Shown: positions 36,075 to 45,637, counted from the first letter of the stretch. The stretch is DNA of 64,000 bases from Variovorax boronicumulans (GCF_007677875.1 NZ_VEDO01000022.1:44263-108262), one strand, 5' to 3'. Numbers and translations: made by a program. The notes: a model not told the origin generated them from the letters alone.

Positions 36075-37064
36075 ATGCGCAGCTTTTCCCGCCGCGGCCT
36101 GCTGGCCTTGCCGCTGGCCAGCTTGCTGGCCGCACTGCCGGCCCAGGCCCAGACCGGCTTTCCGATCGCCGGCAAGCCCATCCGCATCGTCGTGCCATTC
36201 TCGGCCGGCGCCGGCTCGGACAACACGGCGCGGCTGATCGCGCGCATGTTCAGCGAGGAGCTGGGCGGCCATCCGGTGGTGGTGGACAACAAGCCCGGCG
36301 CGGGCACCTTCATCGGCGCGTCCGAGGTGGCACGCGCACCGGCCGACGGCCACACGCTGCTCTACACCATCGTCGTCACGCACACGCAGAACCCGCACCT
36401 GTACAGCAAGCTGCCCTACGACCCGGTCAAGGACTTCACGCCGCTGACCCAGGTCATGAAGTCGGCCACCGTGCTGATCGCGCCCATCAACGCGCCCTAC
36501 AACTCGGTGCGCGAGCTGGTGGCCTATGCCAAAGCCAACCCGGGCAAGCTCAATTTCGCCTCGTTCGCGCTGGGCTCGACCTCGCACCTGAATGGCGAGC
36601 TGCTGAAGATGCGCGCCGGCATCGACATGGTGCACGTGCCCTACAAGGGCACGTCCGACGCTTCGCAGGCGCTGATGGCCGGCGACGTGCAGCTGTACTT
36701 CGACGGCACGGCCACCGCGGTGCAGGCCATCAAGTCGGGCAAGGCCAAGGGCCTGGGCACCGCCACGCCCACGCGCGTGCCGGCGCTGCCCGACCTGCCC
36801 ACCATGTTCGAGCAGGGCGTGCAGGGCCTGGACATCGTGGGCTGGCAGGGCATCTTCGGGCCCGGCCACATGGCGCCGGCCACGGCGCAGAAGATCGCGG
36901 CCATCCTGACCAGGATCGTGCGCAGCCCCGAGCTGCTCAAGCTCATCGAGGCGCAGGGCAACGAGCCTTCGGGCGCCTCGGGGGCGGAGTTCGCGGCCAT
37001 CGTGCAGCGCGACACGGAGCGCTGGGGCGAAGTCATCCGCGCCGCGAAGATCAAGCTGGATTGA
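36075..37064 (+). CDS. Bug/TctC-family periplasmic solute receptor
   Basis: A 329-residue periplasmic binding protein. A twin-arginine-like FSRRGLLALPLASLL signal segment ends at AQAQ; the mature start KPIRIVVPFSAGAGSDNTARLIARMF is the Bug motif. PVKDFTPLTQV, PYKGTSDASQALMAGDV and LPTMFEQGV are further family blocks. No membrane transporter subunits are nearby. It is the first gene after the LacI operators and directly precedes the amidohydrolase by 14 bases, so it probably binds that enzyme's substrate or a breakdown product. A ribosome binding site AAGGAGA precedes the ATG. Confidence 0.94.
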   Translation: MRSFSRRGLLALPLASLLAALPAQAQTGFPIAGKPIRIVVPFSAGAGSDNTARLIARMFSEELGGHPVVVDNKPGAGTFIGASEVARAPADGHTLLYTIVVTHTQNPHLYSKLPYDPVKDFTPLTQVMKSATVLIAPINAPYNSVRELVAYAKANPGKLNFASFALGSTSHLNGELLKMRAGIDMVHVPYKGTSDASQALMAGDVQLYFDGTATAVQAIKSGKAKGLGTATPTRVPALPDLPTMFEQGVQGLDIVGWQGIFGPGHMAPATAQKIAAILTRIVRSPELLKLIEAQGNEPSGASGAEFAAIVQRDTERWGEVIRAAKIKLD

Positions 37065-37078
37065 AGAGGAAAACCACC

Positions 37079-38800
37079 ATGTTCGATACCGTCATCCGCG
37101 GCGGCACCATCGTCGACGGCAGCGGCACACCGCGCTGCACGGGCGACGTCGGCATCACCGATGGCCGCATCGCCGAAGTCGGCGGCAAGCTGGGCGCCGG
37201 CCGGCGCGAGATCGATGCCACGGGCGCGCTGGTCACGCCCGGCTGGGTCGACGTGCACACCCACTACGACGGCCAGGTCACCTGGGACCCGTACCTGAGC
37301 CCCTCCACCGACCACGGCGTGACCAGCGTGGTCATGGGCAACTGCGGCGTGGGCTTCGCGCCCGTGCGGCCCGACAGGCACGACTGGCTGATCAGCGTGA
37401 TGGAGGGCGTGGAGGACATCCCCGGCACCGTGCTGGCCGAGGGCATCCAGTGGGAATGGGAAAGCTTCCCCGAGTACCTGGATGCGCTGGCGCGCAAGCC
37501 GCGTGCGCTCGACGTGGGCGCGCAGATCCCGCACTCGGCGCTGCGCACCTATGTGATGGGCGAGCGCGGCATCACGCACGACGAGGCCACGCCGCAGGAC
37601 ATCGCGCAGATGGTGCTGCTGGTGCGCGAGGGTCTCACGGCCGGCGCGCTGGGCTTTTCCACCACGCGCACGCTGATCCACAAGTACCAGCAGCGCAAGT
37701 ACCCGCCCGGCACCTTCGCCTCGCCCGACGAGATCCTGGGCATCGCGCGGGCCATGGGCGAGGTCGGCCACGGCGTGTTCCAGATGACCTCCAACCACAG
37801 CCAGATGGAGACCGAGGTGCCCTGGCTGGCCGAGGTGGCGCGGCGCAACCGCCTGCCCGTGGCCTTCGCGCTGGTGCAGACCGACCAGACGCCGGACACC
37901 TGGAAGCGCCTGCTCGCCGCGCTGGACGACGCGCAGAAGGAAGGCATCCCGCTCTACGGCGCCGTGGCCGGCCGGCCGGCCGGCATCCTGATGGCCTGGC
38001 TGGGTTCCACGCACCCGTTCATGGCACACCCGCTGTGGCAGAGCCTGGCGCCACTGCCCTGGAACGAGAAGCTGGCGCGCCTGCGCGACCCCGCCGTGCG
38101 CGCCCAGCTGACCGATGCCGCTGCCATGCGCCAGGCCATGGAGCACGACTCGCGCCTGGCCTACCTCACGCAGAGCTTCCACAAGATGTACGCGCTGGGC
38201 GCCGAGCCCGATTACGAGCCGGCGCAGGAGATGAGCATCGCCTCCATCGCGCAGCGCGAAGGCCGATCGCCGCTGGAGGTGGCCTACGACATGCTGATGG
38301 CGCAGGAGGGCTTGGGGCTGGTCTACTTCCCGAGCTTCAACTACGCCTACAACGACCTCAGCCAACTGCACACCCAGCTGCAGCACCCGCGCACCATGAT
38401 GAGCCTGGCCGATGGCGGCGCGCACTGCGGCTACATCTGCGACGTGAGCATGCCCACCTACATGCTCACGCACTGGGCGCGCGACCGCCAGCGCGGCCCC
38501 ACCTTGCCTTTGGAGCTCATGGTGCAGCGCCAGACGCGGGACACTGCCGCCATCTACGGCCTGCACGACCGCGGCCTGCTGCAGCCGGGTTACCTGGCCG
38601 ATGTGAACATCATCGACTTTGAGCGCCTGCGCATCCCGCCGCCCTACGTCGCCTTCGACCTGCCGGCCGGCGGCCGGCGCCTGGTGCAGACGGCCGAGGG
38701 CTACCGCGCCACCTTCAAGGCCGGCGAGGCCATCATGGAGAACGGCGAGCGCACGGGCGCGCTGCCGGGCAAGCTGCTGCGCGGGCCGCAGAAACGCTGA
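37079..38800 (+). CDS. N-acyl-D-amino-acid deacylase-type amidohydrolase
   Basis: A 573-residue metal-dependent amidohydrolase of the D-aminoacylase family (amidohydrolase 3). It has the N-terminal small beta domain [17 protein letters not shown], the metal site [31 protein letters not shown] and the late [23 protein letters not shown]-aminoacylases hydrolyse N-acyl-D-amino acids; homologues can take other cyclic amides or ureides. Length and motifs are complete. It is paired with a Bug receptor under LacI control, a typical import-and-degrade unit. The exact substrate cannot be read from sequence. Confidence 0.9.
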   Translation: MFDTVIRGGTIVDGSGTPRCTGDVGITDGRIAEVGGKLGAGRREIDATGALVTPGWVDVHTHYDGQVTWDPYLSPSTDHGVTSVVMGNCGVGFAPVRPDRHDWLISVMEGVEDIPGTVLAEGIQWEWESFPEYLDALARKPRALDVGAQIPHSALRTYVMGERGITHDEATPQDIAQMVLLVREGLTAGALGFSTTRTLIHKYQQRKYPPGTFASPDEILGIARAMGEVGHGVFQMTSNHSQMETEVPWLAEVARRNRLPVAFALVQTDQTPDTWKRLLAALDDAQKEGIPLYGAVAGRPAGILMAWLGSTHPFMAHPLWQSLAPLPWNEKLARLRDPAVRAQLTDAAAMRQAMEHDSRLAYLTQSFHKMYALGAEPDYEPAQEMSIASIAQREGRSPLEVAYDMLMAQEGLGLVYFPSFNYAYNDLSQLHTQLQHPRTMMSLADGGAHCGYICDVSMPTYMLTHWARDRQRGPTLPLELMVQRQTRDTAAIYGLHDRGLLQPGYLADVNIIDFERLRIPPPYVAFDLPAGGRRLVQTAEGYRATFKAGEAIMENGERTGALPGKLLRGPQKR

Positions 38801-38836
38801 GCCGGAGGCGGCGGGCGCCGAGTATATTCAGCCGCT

Positions 38837-38855
38837 GCCGGGCCTGGTGCCCGGC
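38837..38855 (+). terminator. Hairpin between amidohydrolase and GntR genes
   Basis: GCCGGGC-ctggt-GCCCGGC forms a perfect 7-bp GC stem with a five-base loop, 37 bases after the amidohydrolase stop and 22 bases before the GntR ATG. No T-tract follows, so it may be a weak terminator or a leader structure. Confidence 0.35.
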
Positions 38856-38876
38856 GCGTTGCTCCACAGCCGCCCC

Positions 38877-39593
38877 ATGCCCGCCACCACCCGCGAACGC
38901 GCCCGCCATCCGGCCAAGCCCGAGGACGCCGAACTCGACGCCGAAGCCCTGCCGCGCGGCCACACGCTGGCCGACCAGGCCTACCAGCGGCTGCACCACG
39001 AGCTCATGACCGGCGCGCTGCTGCCCGAGCAGGTGCTGACGGTGCGCGGCGTGGCCGAGCGCTACGGCGTGAGCCTTACGCCCGTGCGCGAGGCTGTGCA
39101 GCGGCTCGTGGCCGAGCGCGGCCTGGAGGTGGTGGGCGGCCGCGTGATCCGCGTGCCGCGGCTGGACGTGGAAACCTACCGCGAGATCCTCAAGATCCGC
39201 ATGGAACTGGAGCCGCTGGCCGCGCGCGAGGCGGCCACGCGCATCGCGCACGAAGAGATCCGTCGGCTCGAGCAGGTGGTGGCCCAGCATGTGGCAGCCA
39301 TCCGCGCGGGCGACGCGCACCGCACGCTGGCCGAGAACACGGATTTTCACCTTTCGATATATCGAGCCTCCCAGCAGACCATCCTGGTCGGCTTCATCGA
39401 GGTCCTGTGGCGCCGCGTGGGCCCCACGCTGAACCTGCTGTTCCCGCGCTACTGCGGCAGCCTCACAGGACACGAGAACCATCTCGCCGCCATGGAGGCG
39501 CTGCACCGCCGTGATGCAGAAGCGCTCGCCAAGGCAGTGCGCGACGATCTGGTGCACGGTTCCAGCTTCCTCGTGCGCCTGCTGGACCCATGA
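38877..39593 (+). CDS. GntR-family (FCD) transcriptional regulator
   Basis: A 238-residue regulator. A charged N-terminal extension precedes the winged helix (HTLADQAYQRLHHELMTGALLPEQ, with VSLTPVREAVQRLVAERGLEVV). The FCD effector domain follows, with its metal-binding pattern EILKIRMELEPLAAREAAT, ENTDFHLSIYRASQQ and HENHLAAMEALHRRD (the Asp/His ligands of FCD proteins). It is transcribed towards the TauABC-like operon and probably controls it. It might also regulate the amidohydrolase operon upstream. Near-identical TATATTC elements lie in front of both the GntR gene and the transporter operon. Confidence 0.92.
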   Translation: MPATTRERARHPAKPEDAELDAEALPRGHTLADQAYQRLHHELMTGALLPEQVLTVRGVAERYGVSLTPVREAVQRLVAERGLEVVGGRVIRVPRLDVETYREILKIRMELEPLAAREAATRIAHEEIRRLEQVVAQHVAAIRAGDAHRTLAENTDFHLSIYRASQQTILVGFIEVLWRRVGPTLNLLFPRYCGSLTGHENHLAAMEALHRRDAEALAKAVRDDLVHGSSFLVRLLDP

Positions 39594-39612
39594 GTTGGCA
39601 GCCTCTGGCTGT

Positions 39613-39641
39613 TTGACAATATATTCTGAGTGACCTACCGT
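39613..39641 (+). promoter_or_regulatory. Candidate sigma70 promoter of the TauABC-like operon
   Basis: TTGACA at 39613 is a perfect -35 box, with TACCGT 17 bases downstream as a weak -10 (3 of 6). The first gene starts at 39710. The AT-rich AATATATT palindrome lies in the spacer (39619-39626) and could be the GntR operator; a similar TATATTC element is at 38823. Confidence 0.4.
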
Positions 39642-39709
39642 GCGGGCTGCGCGTCCGGAGCGGTTCCGGGTGCGTGTCCCGCCCACGCCATCCAAGAGAG
39701 GGTCACCGC

Positions 39710-40741
39710 ATGCAGTTCCTGTTGTCCCGCCGCGAGTTCCAGCGCGCGGCCGCCCAGATGTTCATCGCCTCCTCCGCCGGCCTGCTGGGCGCGGCGGCGC
39801 ATGCCCAGGCGCGCCAGGTGCGGCTGGGCACCTTCGGATCGATCGACGCGCAGAACTACATCCGCGCCAAGGACGCCATCGCCGGCACCTTCGGCCCTGG
39901 CGTCAACGGCAGCTTCGTGACCGTGCGCGCGGGCTCCGAGGTGATCTCGGCCATGGCCGGCGGCAGCCTGGACGTCTGCAACCTCGGCTCCAGTCCCATG
40001 GTGGTGGGCTACGCCAACGGGCTCAAGGCCTCCATGGTCTACGTCTACAAGAACATCGTCGACAGCGAATGCCTGGTGGTGCAGGGCAACACCGGCATCG
40101 ACACGCTGGCCGGCCTGCGCGGCAAGAAGATCGGTCTGCCGTTCAACACCTCGGTGCACTTCGCAGCCATCGCCGCGCTCAAAACCGCCGGGCTGGGCAT
40201 CAACGACGTGAAGCTCATCAACATGCGGGCCGACCAGATCGCGTCGGCCTGGCAGCGCCGCGAGATCGACGCGGCCTACATCTGGGTACCCGTCGTGCCG
40301 CGTCTCACGGAAGACGGCGGCCGCATCCTCTTCCAGACCGGCGACCTGGCCGACAAGAGCGGCCTGGTGATCTTCGACGGCCTGCTGGTGCGCGACGCGT
40401 TCAAGCAGCAGTCGCCCGACCTGGTGCTGGCCTTCCTCAAGGACTTCGAGAAGATCGCCCAGTCCTTCAAGCAGGACCCCAAGGACGTGGTCGCCACCAT
40501 GACCAAGTTCCTGGGCGTGGACGAGCCGGCCGTGATGCGTTCGCTCAACACCTTCTACCCGGTGCCCGCGCGCGAGCAGCTCACCTCCAAGTGGATGGGC
40601 CGGCCGGGTGAGAAGGGCACGGGCGTGGAGAAGACGCTGCAGACCCAGGCGCAGTTCCTGCTGGAGTCGGGCCAGATCGCGGCCATGCCCAAGGACTGGT
40701 CGGGCCTGGTCGATGCCAGCTTCATCGCAAAGATGGCCTGA
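39710..40741 (+). CDS. ABC transporter substrate-binding protein (TauA-like)
   Basis: A 343-residue periplasmic protein of the NitT/TauT family. A twin-arginine-like LLSRREFQRAAAQMFIASSAGLLG signal is followed by a periplasmic-binding fold related to TauA: GSLDVCNLGSSPMVVGYANG, and LRGKKIGLPFNTSVHFAAIAALKTAG, which mirrors the TauA pattern. It is the first gene of a four-gene operon with an ATPase, permease and PLP enzyme. The ligand is not certain; TauA relatives bind sulfonates, nitrate-like anions or small amines. Coupling to a PLP lyase suggests an amino-sulfonate or similar amine. Confidence 0.9.
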   Translation: MQFLLSRREFQRAAAQMFIASSAGLLGAAAHAQARQVRLGTFGSIDAQNYIRAKDAIAGTFGPGVNGSFVTVRAGSEVISAMAGGSLDVCNLGSSPMVVGYANGLKASMVYVYKNIVDSECLVVQGNTGIDTLAGLRGKKIGLPFNTSVHFAAIAALKTAGLGINDVKLINMRADQIASAWQRREIDAAYIWVPVVPRLTEDGGRILFQTGDLADKSGLVIFDGLLVRDAFKQQSPDLVLAFLKDFEKIAQSFKQDPKDVVATMTKFLGVDEPAVMRSLNTFYPVPAREQLTSKWMGRPGEKGTGVEKTLQTQAQFLLESGQIAAMPKDWSGLVDASFIAKMA

Positions 40742-40744
40742 ACG

Positions 40745-41542
40745 ATGGAGACAGCCATCAAGGCGCGCTTCGACGGGGTGTCCAAGCGCTTCGGCGAGGA
40801 CGCGCGCGCGGTGCAGGCGCTGGAGCCCATCACGCTAGACATCGCTGCCAACGCCTTCGTCTGCCTGGTCGGTCCCTCGGGCTGCGGCAAGAGCACGCTG
40901 CTGAACCTGCTCGCGGGCTTCGACACGCCGACCACGGGCCAGGTGCTCATGGACGGCCTGCCGGTGCGCGGGCCGGATGCCCGACGCGGCGTGGTGTTCC
41001 AGCAGGGCGCGCTGTTCACCTGGATGAGCGTGCTCGACAACGTGGCCTTCGGTCCACTGGCCACCGGCAAGCCGCGCGCCGAGGCCGAGCGGATCGCCAT
41101 GGACTTTCTGGAGATGGTGGGTCTGGCGGCGTTCGCCAGGCGCTATCCGTACGAGCTGTCGGGTGGCATGCAGCAGCGCGTGGGCATCGCCCGGGCCCTG
41201 GCCAACGATCCGGAGATCCTGCTCATGGACGAGCCCTTCGCCGCGCTCGACGCGCAGACGCGCGAGCTGCTGCAGGAAGAGATCAAGCGCATCTGGCTGC
41301 AGACACGCAAGACGGTGCTGTGGATCACGCACAGCATCGAGGAGGCGCTGTTCCTGGCCACCGACATCGTGGTCATGTCGGCGCGGCCCGGGCGCATCAA
41401 GGCGCGCTTCGCGCCCACCTTCGCGCAGCGCACCACGCCGGGACTGGCCACCAGCCCCGACTTCGTGCGCATGAAGGCCGAGATCGTGGGCCTGCTGCAC
41501 AACGAGGCGCGCACGGCGCAACGGCAGGAGGAGGCGCGATGA
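40745..41542 (+). CDS. ABC transporter ATPase (TauB-like)
   Basis: A 265-residue nucleotide-binding subunit. Walker A is GPSGCGKST, the Q-loop is VFQQGALFTW, the signature is [17 protein letters not shown] and Walker B is ILLMDEPFAALD, with the H-loop WITHSIEEA. It matches the TauB/SsuB class. It begins three bases after the binding-protein stop and overlaps the permease by four bases. Confidence 0.96.
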   Translation: METAIKARFDGVSKRFGEDARAVQALEPITLDIAANAFVCLVGPSGCGKSTLLNLLAGFDTPTTGQVLMDGLPVRGPDARRGVVFQQGALFTWMSVLDNVAFGPLATGKPRAEAERIAMDFLEMVGLAAFARRYPYELSGGMQQRVGIARALANDPEILLMDEPFAALDAQTRELLQEEIKRIWLQTRKTVLWITHSIEEALFLATDIVVMSARPGRIKARFAPTFAQRTTPGLATSPDFVRMKAEIVGLLHNEARTAQRQEEAR

Positions 41543-42330
41543 GATCCGCCAAGACACGCGTCCGGCTGCTCAACACGGCGTCCTTCGCGGCGCTGCTGCT
41601 GGTGTGGGTCGCGCTGACCATCGACCTGGGCCGCGGCCCGCTGGTGGCGCCGCTGTTCCTGCCTTCGCCGCAGTCGGTGGCCAGCACCTTCGCCACGCTG
41701 CTGCGCGACGGCTACCAGGGCAAGAGCCTGTTCCACCACCTGGGCATCAGCCTGATGCGCTTCGGCCTGGGCTTTTCCATCGCCGCGCTGCTGGCCATCC
41801 CGCTGGGCCTGTGGATGGGCATGAACGAGACGGTCAAGGGCCTGTGCGACCCGCCAATCGAGATCACGCGCCCCATGCCCAAGCTGGCGCTGCTGCCGTT
41901 GCTGATCATCTGGTTCGGCATCGGCGAGGTGTCCAAGGTCGTGATCATCGTGCTGGCGCTGTTCCCGGTGCTGTCCATCAGCGCCATGCAAGCCGTGCGC
42001 GGCGTGGGCCAGCGCAAGGTGCAGGCGGCGCTGGCGTTGGGTGCTTCGCGTGGCATGGTGTTTCGCCGCGTGATCTTTCCGGCCAGTCTGCCGGGCATCT
42101 TCACGGGGCTGCGCGTGAGCATCGGGCTGGGCGTGACCATGCTGGTGGGCGCCGAGATGATCGCCACCAGCGACGGCATCGCCTGGATGGCGCTGTCGGC
42201 CGCGGATTTCCTGCTCACCAATGTGGTGCTGGTGGGCGCGCTGATCATGGCCGTGCTGGGCTATGGGCTGGACCTGCTCGCGCGGGCCGTCGAGAACAAG
42301 GTCGTCCACTGGGGCGGCCGGGAAGGATGA
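41539..42330 (+). CDS. ABC transporter permease (TauC-like)
   Basis: A 263-residue inner-membrane permease with about six transmembrane segments. The EAA loop reads AALALGASRGMVFRRVIFPASLPGI, typical of TauC/SsuC permeases. It overlaps the ATPase stop by ATGA and its own end overlaps the PLP enzyme start by ATGA, so all are translationally coupled. One basic N-terminal stretch precedes the first helix. Confidence 0.95.
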   Translation: MRSAKTRVRLLNTASFAALLLVWVALTIDLGRGPLVAPLFLPSPQSVASTFATLLRDGYQGKSLFHHLGISLMRFGLGFSIAALLAIPLGLWMGMNETVKGLCDPPIEITRPMPKLALLPLLIIWFGIGEVSKVVIIVLALFPVLSISAMQAVRGVGQRKVQAALALGASRGMVFRRVIFPASLPGIFTGLRVSIGLGVTMLVGAEMIATSDGIAWMALSAADFLLTNVVLVGALIMAVLGYGLDLLARAVENKVVHWGGREG

Positions 42331-43571
42331 ACACCATGACCGACATTCAACTGCCCCAGCAGGGCATTGCCTGGGACCAGCTCGAACAGGAGCTCGACGA
42401 GGCCGGCCGCGGCGACGTGGACTGGCGCGGCGGCCGCGTGCCCATGTTCATCCACTACGCCGGGGAGGACGTGCTGCAGGTGGCCAAGAAGGCCTATGCG
42501 ATGTACTTCTCCGAGAACGGGCTGGGGCCGCGCGCCTTCGGCAGCCTAGCCCGCTTCGAGCGGGAGGTCGTGGCCATGGGCCTCTCTTTGCTGCATGGCG
42601 GCCCCGGCGCACGCGGCGCCATGACCACGGGCGGAACCGAGAGCATCTTTCTGGCCGTGAAGTGCGCGCGCGACCGTGCGCGTGCCGAGGGCAAGCAAGG
42701 ACCACTGTCCATCGTGCTGCCCGTCAGTGCGCATCCCGCGTTCGACAAGGCCGCGCACTTCATGGAACTGCAGGTGGTGCGCGTGCCGCTGGGTGCGGGC
42801 TTCCTGGCCGACCCGGCGGCCATGGAGGCGGCCATCACGCCCCAGACCATCCTCCTGGTCGGCTCGGCGCCGGCTTTCCCGCATGGCGTGGTCGATCCCA
42901 TTGCCGACATCGCGGCCATGGCGCAGCGCCGCGGCCTGTGGATGCACGTGGACGCCTGCGTGGGCGGCTACTTCATTCCTTTCGCACGCCAGCTCGGCGC
43001 GTGTGTGCCCGACTTCGACTTCGCCGTGCCCGGCGTGACCAGCATCTCGGCCGACCTGCACAAGTACGGCTACACGGCCAAGGGCGCGTCCACGCTGTTC
43101 TTCGCGCACGAGGAAGACTTCGCACGCATGGGCTGGCATTTCGACGGCTGGCCGCGCGGGCAGTACTTCACGCATTCGCTGGTGGGAACGCGGGCCGGTG
43201 GTGCCATCGCGGCAGCCTGGGCCGTGCTGCGCTTCCTAGGCCGGGACGGCTACCTGCGCATCACGCAGCGCGTGCTGGCCACGCGCGTGCGGCTGCAGCA
43301 GGGCGCGGCGCAGCTGGGCCTGCCCACGCTGGGCGATCCGCAGCTGTCCATCCTGGCCTACGGCGCGCCCGAACGCGACATGGCGGCCATCGGCCAGGGC
43401 ATGACGGACAGGGGTTGGACGGTGGGCTACGTGCGCGCGCCGGACGGCTTGCACCACATGCTGAACCTCACGCACGAACCGGTGGCCGACCTCTACCTCG
43501 AGCACCTGGCGCAGGTGCTGCGCGACCCGGCCACGCAGCGCGCGGGGCAGGGCGTGCAGGCGCGCTACTGA
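42327..43571 (+). CDS. PLP-dependent lyase/decarboxylase (group II decarboxylase/S1P-lyase type)
   Basis: A 414-residue fold-type I PLP enzyme. The phosphate-binding region is GAMTTGGTESIFLAVKCAR, the cofactor aspartate lies in MHVDACVGGYF, and the Schiff-base lysine is Lys246 in SADLHKYGYTAKG. These features match the sphingosine-1-phosphate lyase/glutamate decarboxylase-type group. It overlaps the permease gene by ATGA, which makes it a dedicated partner of the transporter. It may decarboxylate or cleave the imported compound, for example a phosphorylated or sulfonated amine; cysteate decarboxylation to taurine is one possibility, not shown. Confidence 0.88.
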   Translation: MNTMTDIQLPQQGIAWDQLEQELDEAGRGDVDWRGGRVPMFIHYAGEDVLQVAKKAYAMYFSENGLGPRAFGSLARFEREVVAMGLSLLHGGPGARGAMTTGGTESIFLAVKCARDRARAEGKQGPLSIVLPVSAHPAFDKAAHFMELQVVRVPLGAGFLADPAAMEAAITPQTILLVGSAPAFPHGVVDPIADIAAMAQRRGLWMHVDACVGGYFIPFARQLGACVPDFDFAVPGVTSISADLHKYGYTAKGASTLFFAHEEDFARMGWHFDGWPRGQYFTHSLVGTRAGGAIAAAWAVLRFLGRDGYLRITQRVLATRVRLQQGAAQLGLPTLGDPQLSILAYGAPERDMAAIGQGMTDRGWTVGYVRAPDGLHHMLNLTHEPVADLYLEHLAQVLRDPATQRAGQGVQARY

Positions 43572-43880
43572 CCGCGCGTCAGGCCGCGCCACCAGGCGTC
43601 GGACGGCGGCTCCACGGACGCGACGGCGCGAACGACCCGCGCTTCGCCACCAATGCGGCACGGCTGCGCCACGATGCGGAGCTCGACGCGGTCGTGGCGC
43701 CCAAGGCGGCGCTGTGCAGCGGAGTGCGCTGTGCCGCCGCGCAGACGGGCGACGCCCGGTCCTCGGGTCAGAGACGGCTGACGCAAGGGCGGCCTTTGCG
43801 CCTGCTGCGCGTGGCCTTTCCATCGGCAACGCTCCGATCCGTTCGGCGGCACCCCGCAGCCAGTACAACAAGAACGAACC
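43572..43880. other. Non-coding gap of 309 bases
   Basis: Between the PLP enzyme and the PhoD-like gene I see no convincing gene or RNA. Short frames on both strands lack homology-like patterns and a ribosome binding site. No promoter could be assigned with confidence. It may hold decayed sequence or the PhoD promoter. Confidence 0.5.
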
Positions 43881-45608
43881 ATGAAGCACGCATCGCCCGA
43901 CGGTCTCCCTTCGGCACCCGCCAGCCAAGGCGTCGGCAAAGAACCTTCTCGCCGGCGCTTCATGCGCAGCGCGATGCTGTATGCGGTGGCGGTGGGATCC
44001 GGGGGCTTGACGGCCTGTGGCGGCGGGGACGGCGATGGCGGCACGCCGCCACCGCCGCAAGAACCGAGCGACGCCTTCGCGCATGGGGTGGCCAGCGGAG
44101 ATCCGCTCGTGGACCGCGTGATCCTGTGGACCCGCGTGACGCCCGCCGCGCCTGGCAATTTCGCGGTGGTCTGGGAGATTTCGAGCGACGCGAACTTCGG
44201 CGCCATCGTCGGGCGCGGCACCGTCGGCACCGGGCCGACGCAAGACTACACGGTGAAAGTGGATGTGACGGGACTCCAGCCCGCAAGCACCTACTTCTAT
44301 CGCTTCCTGTATGGTGAAGAGCGCTCGCCCACCGGCCGGACGAAGACGCTGCCCGCCGGAGACGTTGCGCACGTCAAGCTGGCCGTGCTGTCGTGCGCCA
44401 ATTTTCCTGCTGGGTATTTCAACGTGTACGCCGACGTGGCGAAACGTGGCGACATCGATGTCGCTTTGCACCTGGGCGACTACATCTACGAATACGGGCT
44501 GCTGGGCTATGCATCGCAGACCGCCTTCGTGATCGACCGGGAGTCCAGCCCGCGGCAGGAGATCGTGACACTGTCGGACTACCGGCAGCGGCATGCGCAG
44601 TACAAGTCCGATCCGGACCTGCGGGCGCTGCATGCGGCGGTGCCGCTCATTGCCGTCTGGGACGACCACGACGTTGCGGACAACGCCTGGTCGGGAGGCG
44701 CGGCCAACCACGACAGTGCCTCGGAGGGGAGCTTTGCCGAGCGCCGTGCGGCCGCGGTGCAGGCCTGGCAGGAATGGCTGCCGGTCCGCGTGCCCGATCC
44801 CGCCAATCCATTGAAAATCTACCGCAGCTTCGACTTCGGCAGTCTCGCATCGCTGCACATGCTGGACACGCGATTGATCGGGCGCGACGAACAGCTCGCC
44901 TTGCCCGCATACCTCGAAGGCCAGGGACTGGGGACCGGGCGGCAGTTGTTGGGCACGGAGCAGTCGGCGTGGCTGACGGCACAGATGACGGCCTCCAACG
45001 CGACGTGGCAGGTGCTCGGCCAGCAGGTGCTGATGGCGCGCATGGAGATCCCGCTGTCCGTCGCCTCGTCGCTGACGCTCGAGACGCTGGCGGAGTACAC
45101 ACTGGCCAAGGCAACGCCCGAGGAGCTGCGCAGCGATGCGCAGCGCGCGTTGGTGAACCAACGGCGCGCGCCCTACAACCTGGACGCCTGGGATGGCTAT
45201 CCGGCAGCGCGCGAGTCGGTGCTGGCGGTGGCCCGCGATGCGAACAAGAACCTCATTTCACTGGCCGGCGACACCCACAACGCGTGGGCCAGCGATCTGA
45301 CCGATGCAGCCGGTCTGACCGTGGGCGTGGAGTTCGCTACCGCTTCGGTCAGCTCCCCGGGGTTCGAACGCGGGCTCCCTCTGATCTCCAGCGCCGTGCT
45401 GGAGGACGCTTTTCCCGACATGATTCCCGACCTGCGCTACGCCGAACTCAGCCAGCGCGGCTATGTCGTGCTGACCTTGACGCCGGGTGAGGCGCGTAGC
45501 GAGTGGGTGCAGGTCGATACCGTCTGGAGTCGCGACTACCAGAGCAGGACGGTGAAGACGCTGCGAACCTTGCCGGGTGCCGGCAACCGCAAAATCCTCG
45601 ACGCCTGA
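43881..45608 (+). CDS. phoD: PhoD-like alkaline phosphatase/phosphodiesterase, Tat lipoprotein
   Basis: A 575-residue extracytoplasmic metallophosphatase. The N-terminus has a twin-arginine motif (SRRRFMRSAMLYAVAVG) and then a lipobox LTAC-GGG, so it is probably a Tat-exported lipoprotein. The PhoD domains follow: HGVASGDPLVDRVILWTRVTP (N-terminal fibronectin-like), LAVLSCANFPAGYFNVYADVAKRGDIDVALHLGDYIYEYG, IAVWDDHDVADNAW, HMLDTRLIGRD and the late LAGDTHNAWASDL, the metal ligands of the calcium/iron-type enzyme. It releases phosphate from organic esters outside the cell. It stands alone. Confidence 0.94.
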   Translation: MKHASPDGLPSAPASQGVGKEPSRRRFMRSAMLYAVAVGSGGLTACGGGDGDGGTPPPPQEPSDAFAHGVASGDPLVDRVILWTRVTPAAPGNFAVVWEISSDANFGAIVGRGTVGTGPTQDYTVKVDVTGLQPASTYFYRFLYGEERSPTGRTKTLPAGDVAHVKLAVLSCANFPAGYFNVYADVAKRGDIDVALHLGDYIYEYGLLGYASQTAFVIDRESSPRQEIVTLSDYRQRHAQYKSDPDLRALHAAVPLIAVWDDHDVADNAWSGGAANHDSASEGSFAERRAAAVQAWQEWLPVRVPDPANPLKIYRSFDFGSLASLHMLDTRLIGRDEQLALPAYLEGQGLGTGRQLLGTEQSAWLTAQMTASNATWQVLGQQVLMARMEIPLSVASSLTLETLAEYTLAKATPEELRSDAQRALVNQRRAPYNLDAWDGYPAARESVLAVARDANKNLISLAGDTHNAWASDLTDAAGLTVGVEFATASVSSPGFERGLPLISSAVLEDAFPDMIPDLRYAELSQRGYVVLTLTPGEARSEWVQVDTVWSRDYQSRTVKTLRTLPGAGNRKILDA

Positions 45609-45621
45609 GCACGTGTGAATG

Positions 45622-45637
45622 GGCCGCTCGCGCGGCC
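45622..45637. terminator. GC hairpin between convergent phoD and cobW-like genes
   Basis: GGCCGC-tcgc-GCGGCC is a perfect 6-bp stem and four-base loop, 13 bases past the phoD stop, in the convergent gap. No T-tract, so termination is only suggested. Confidence 0.3.

Noticed and set aside
33290..36355. One frame joining the serine hydrolase with sequence beyond the LacI gene
   Set aside because: Only the 513-residue serine hydrolase part is gene-like; the N-terminal extension is antisense or out-of-frame sequence of LacI and its operator region.
39354..39365. TCGATATATCGA palindrome inside the GntR gene
   Set aside because: It is within coding sequence and fits the codons for HLSIYRAS; no reason to treat it as an operator.
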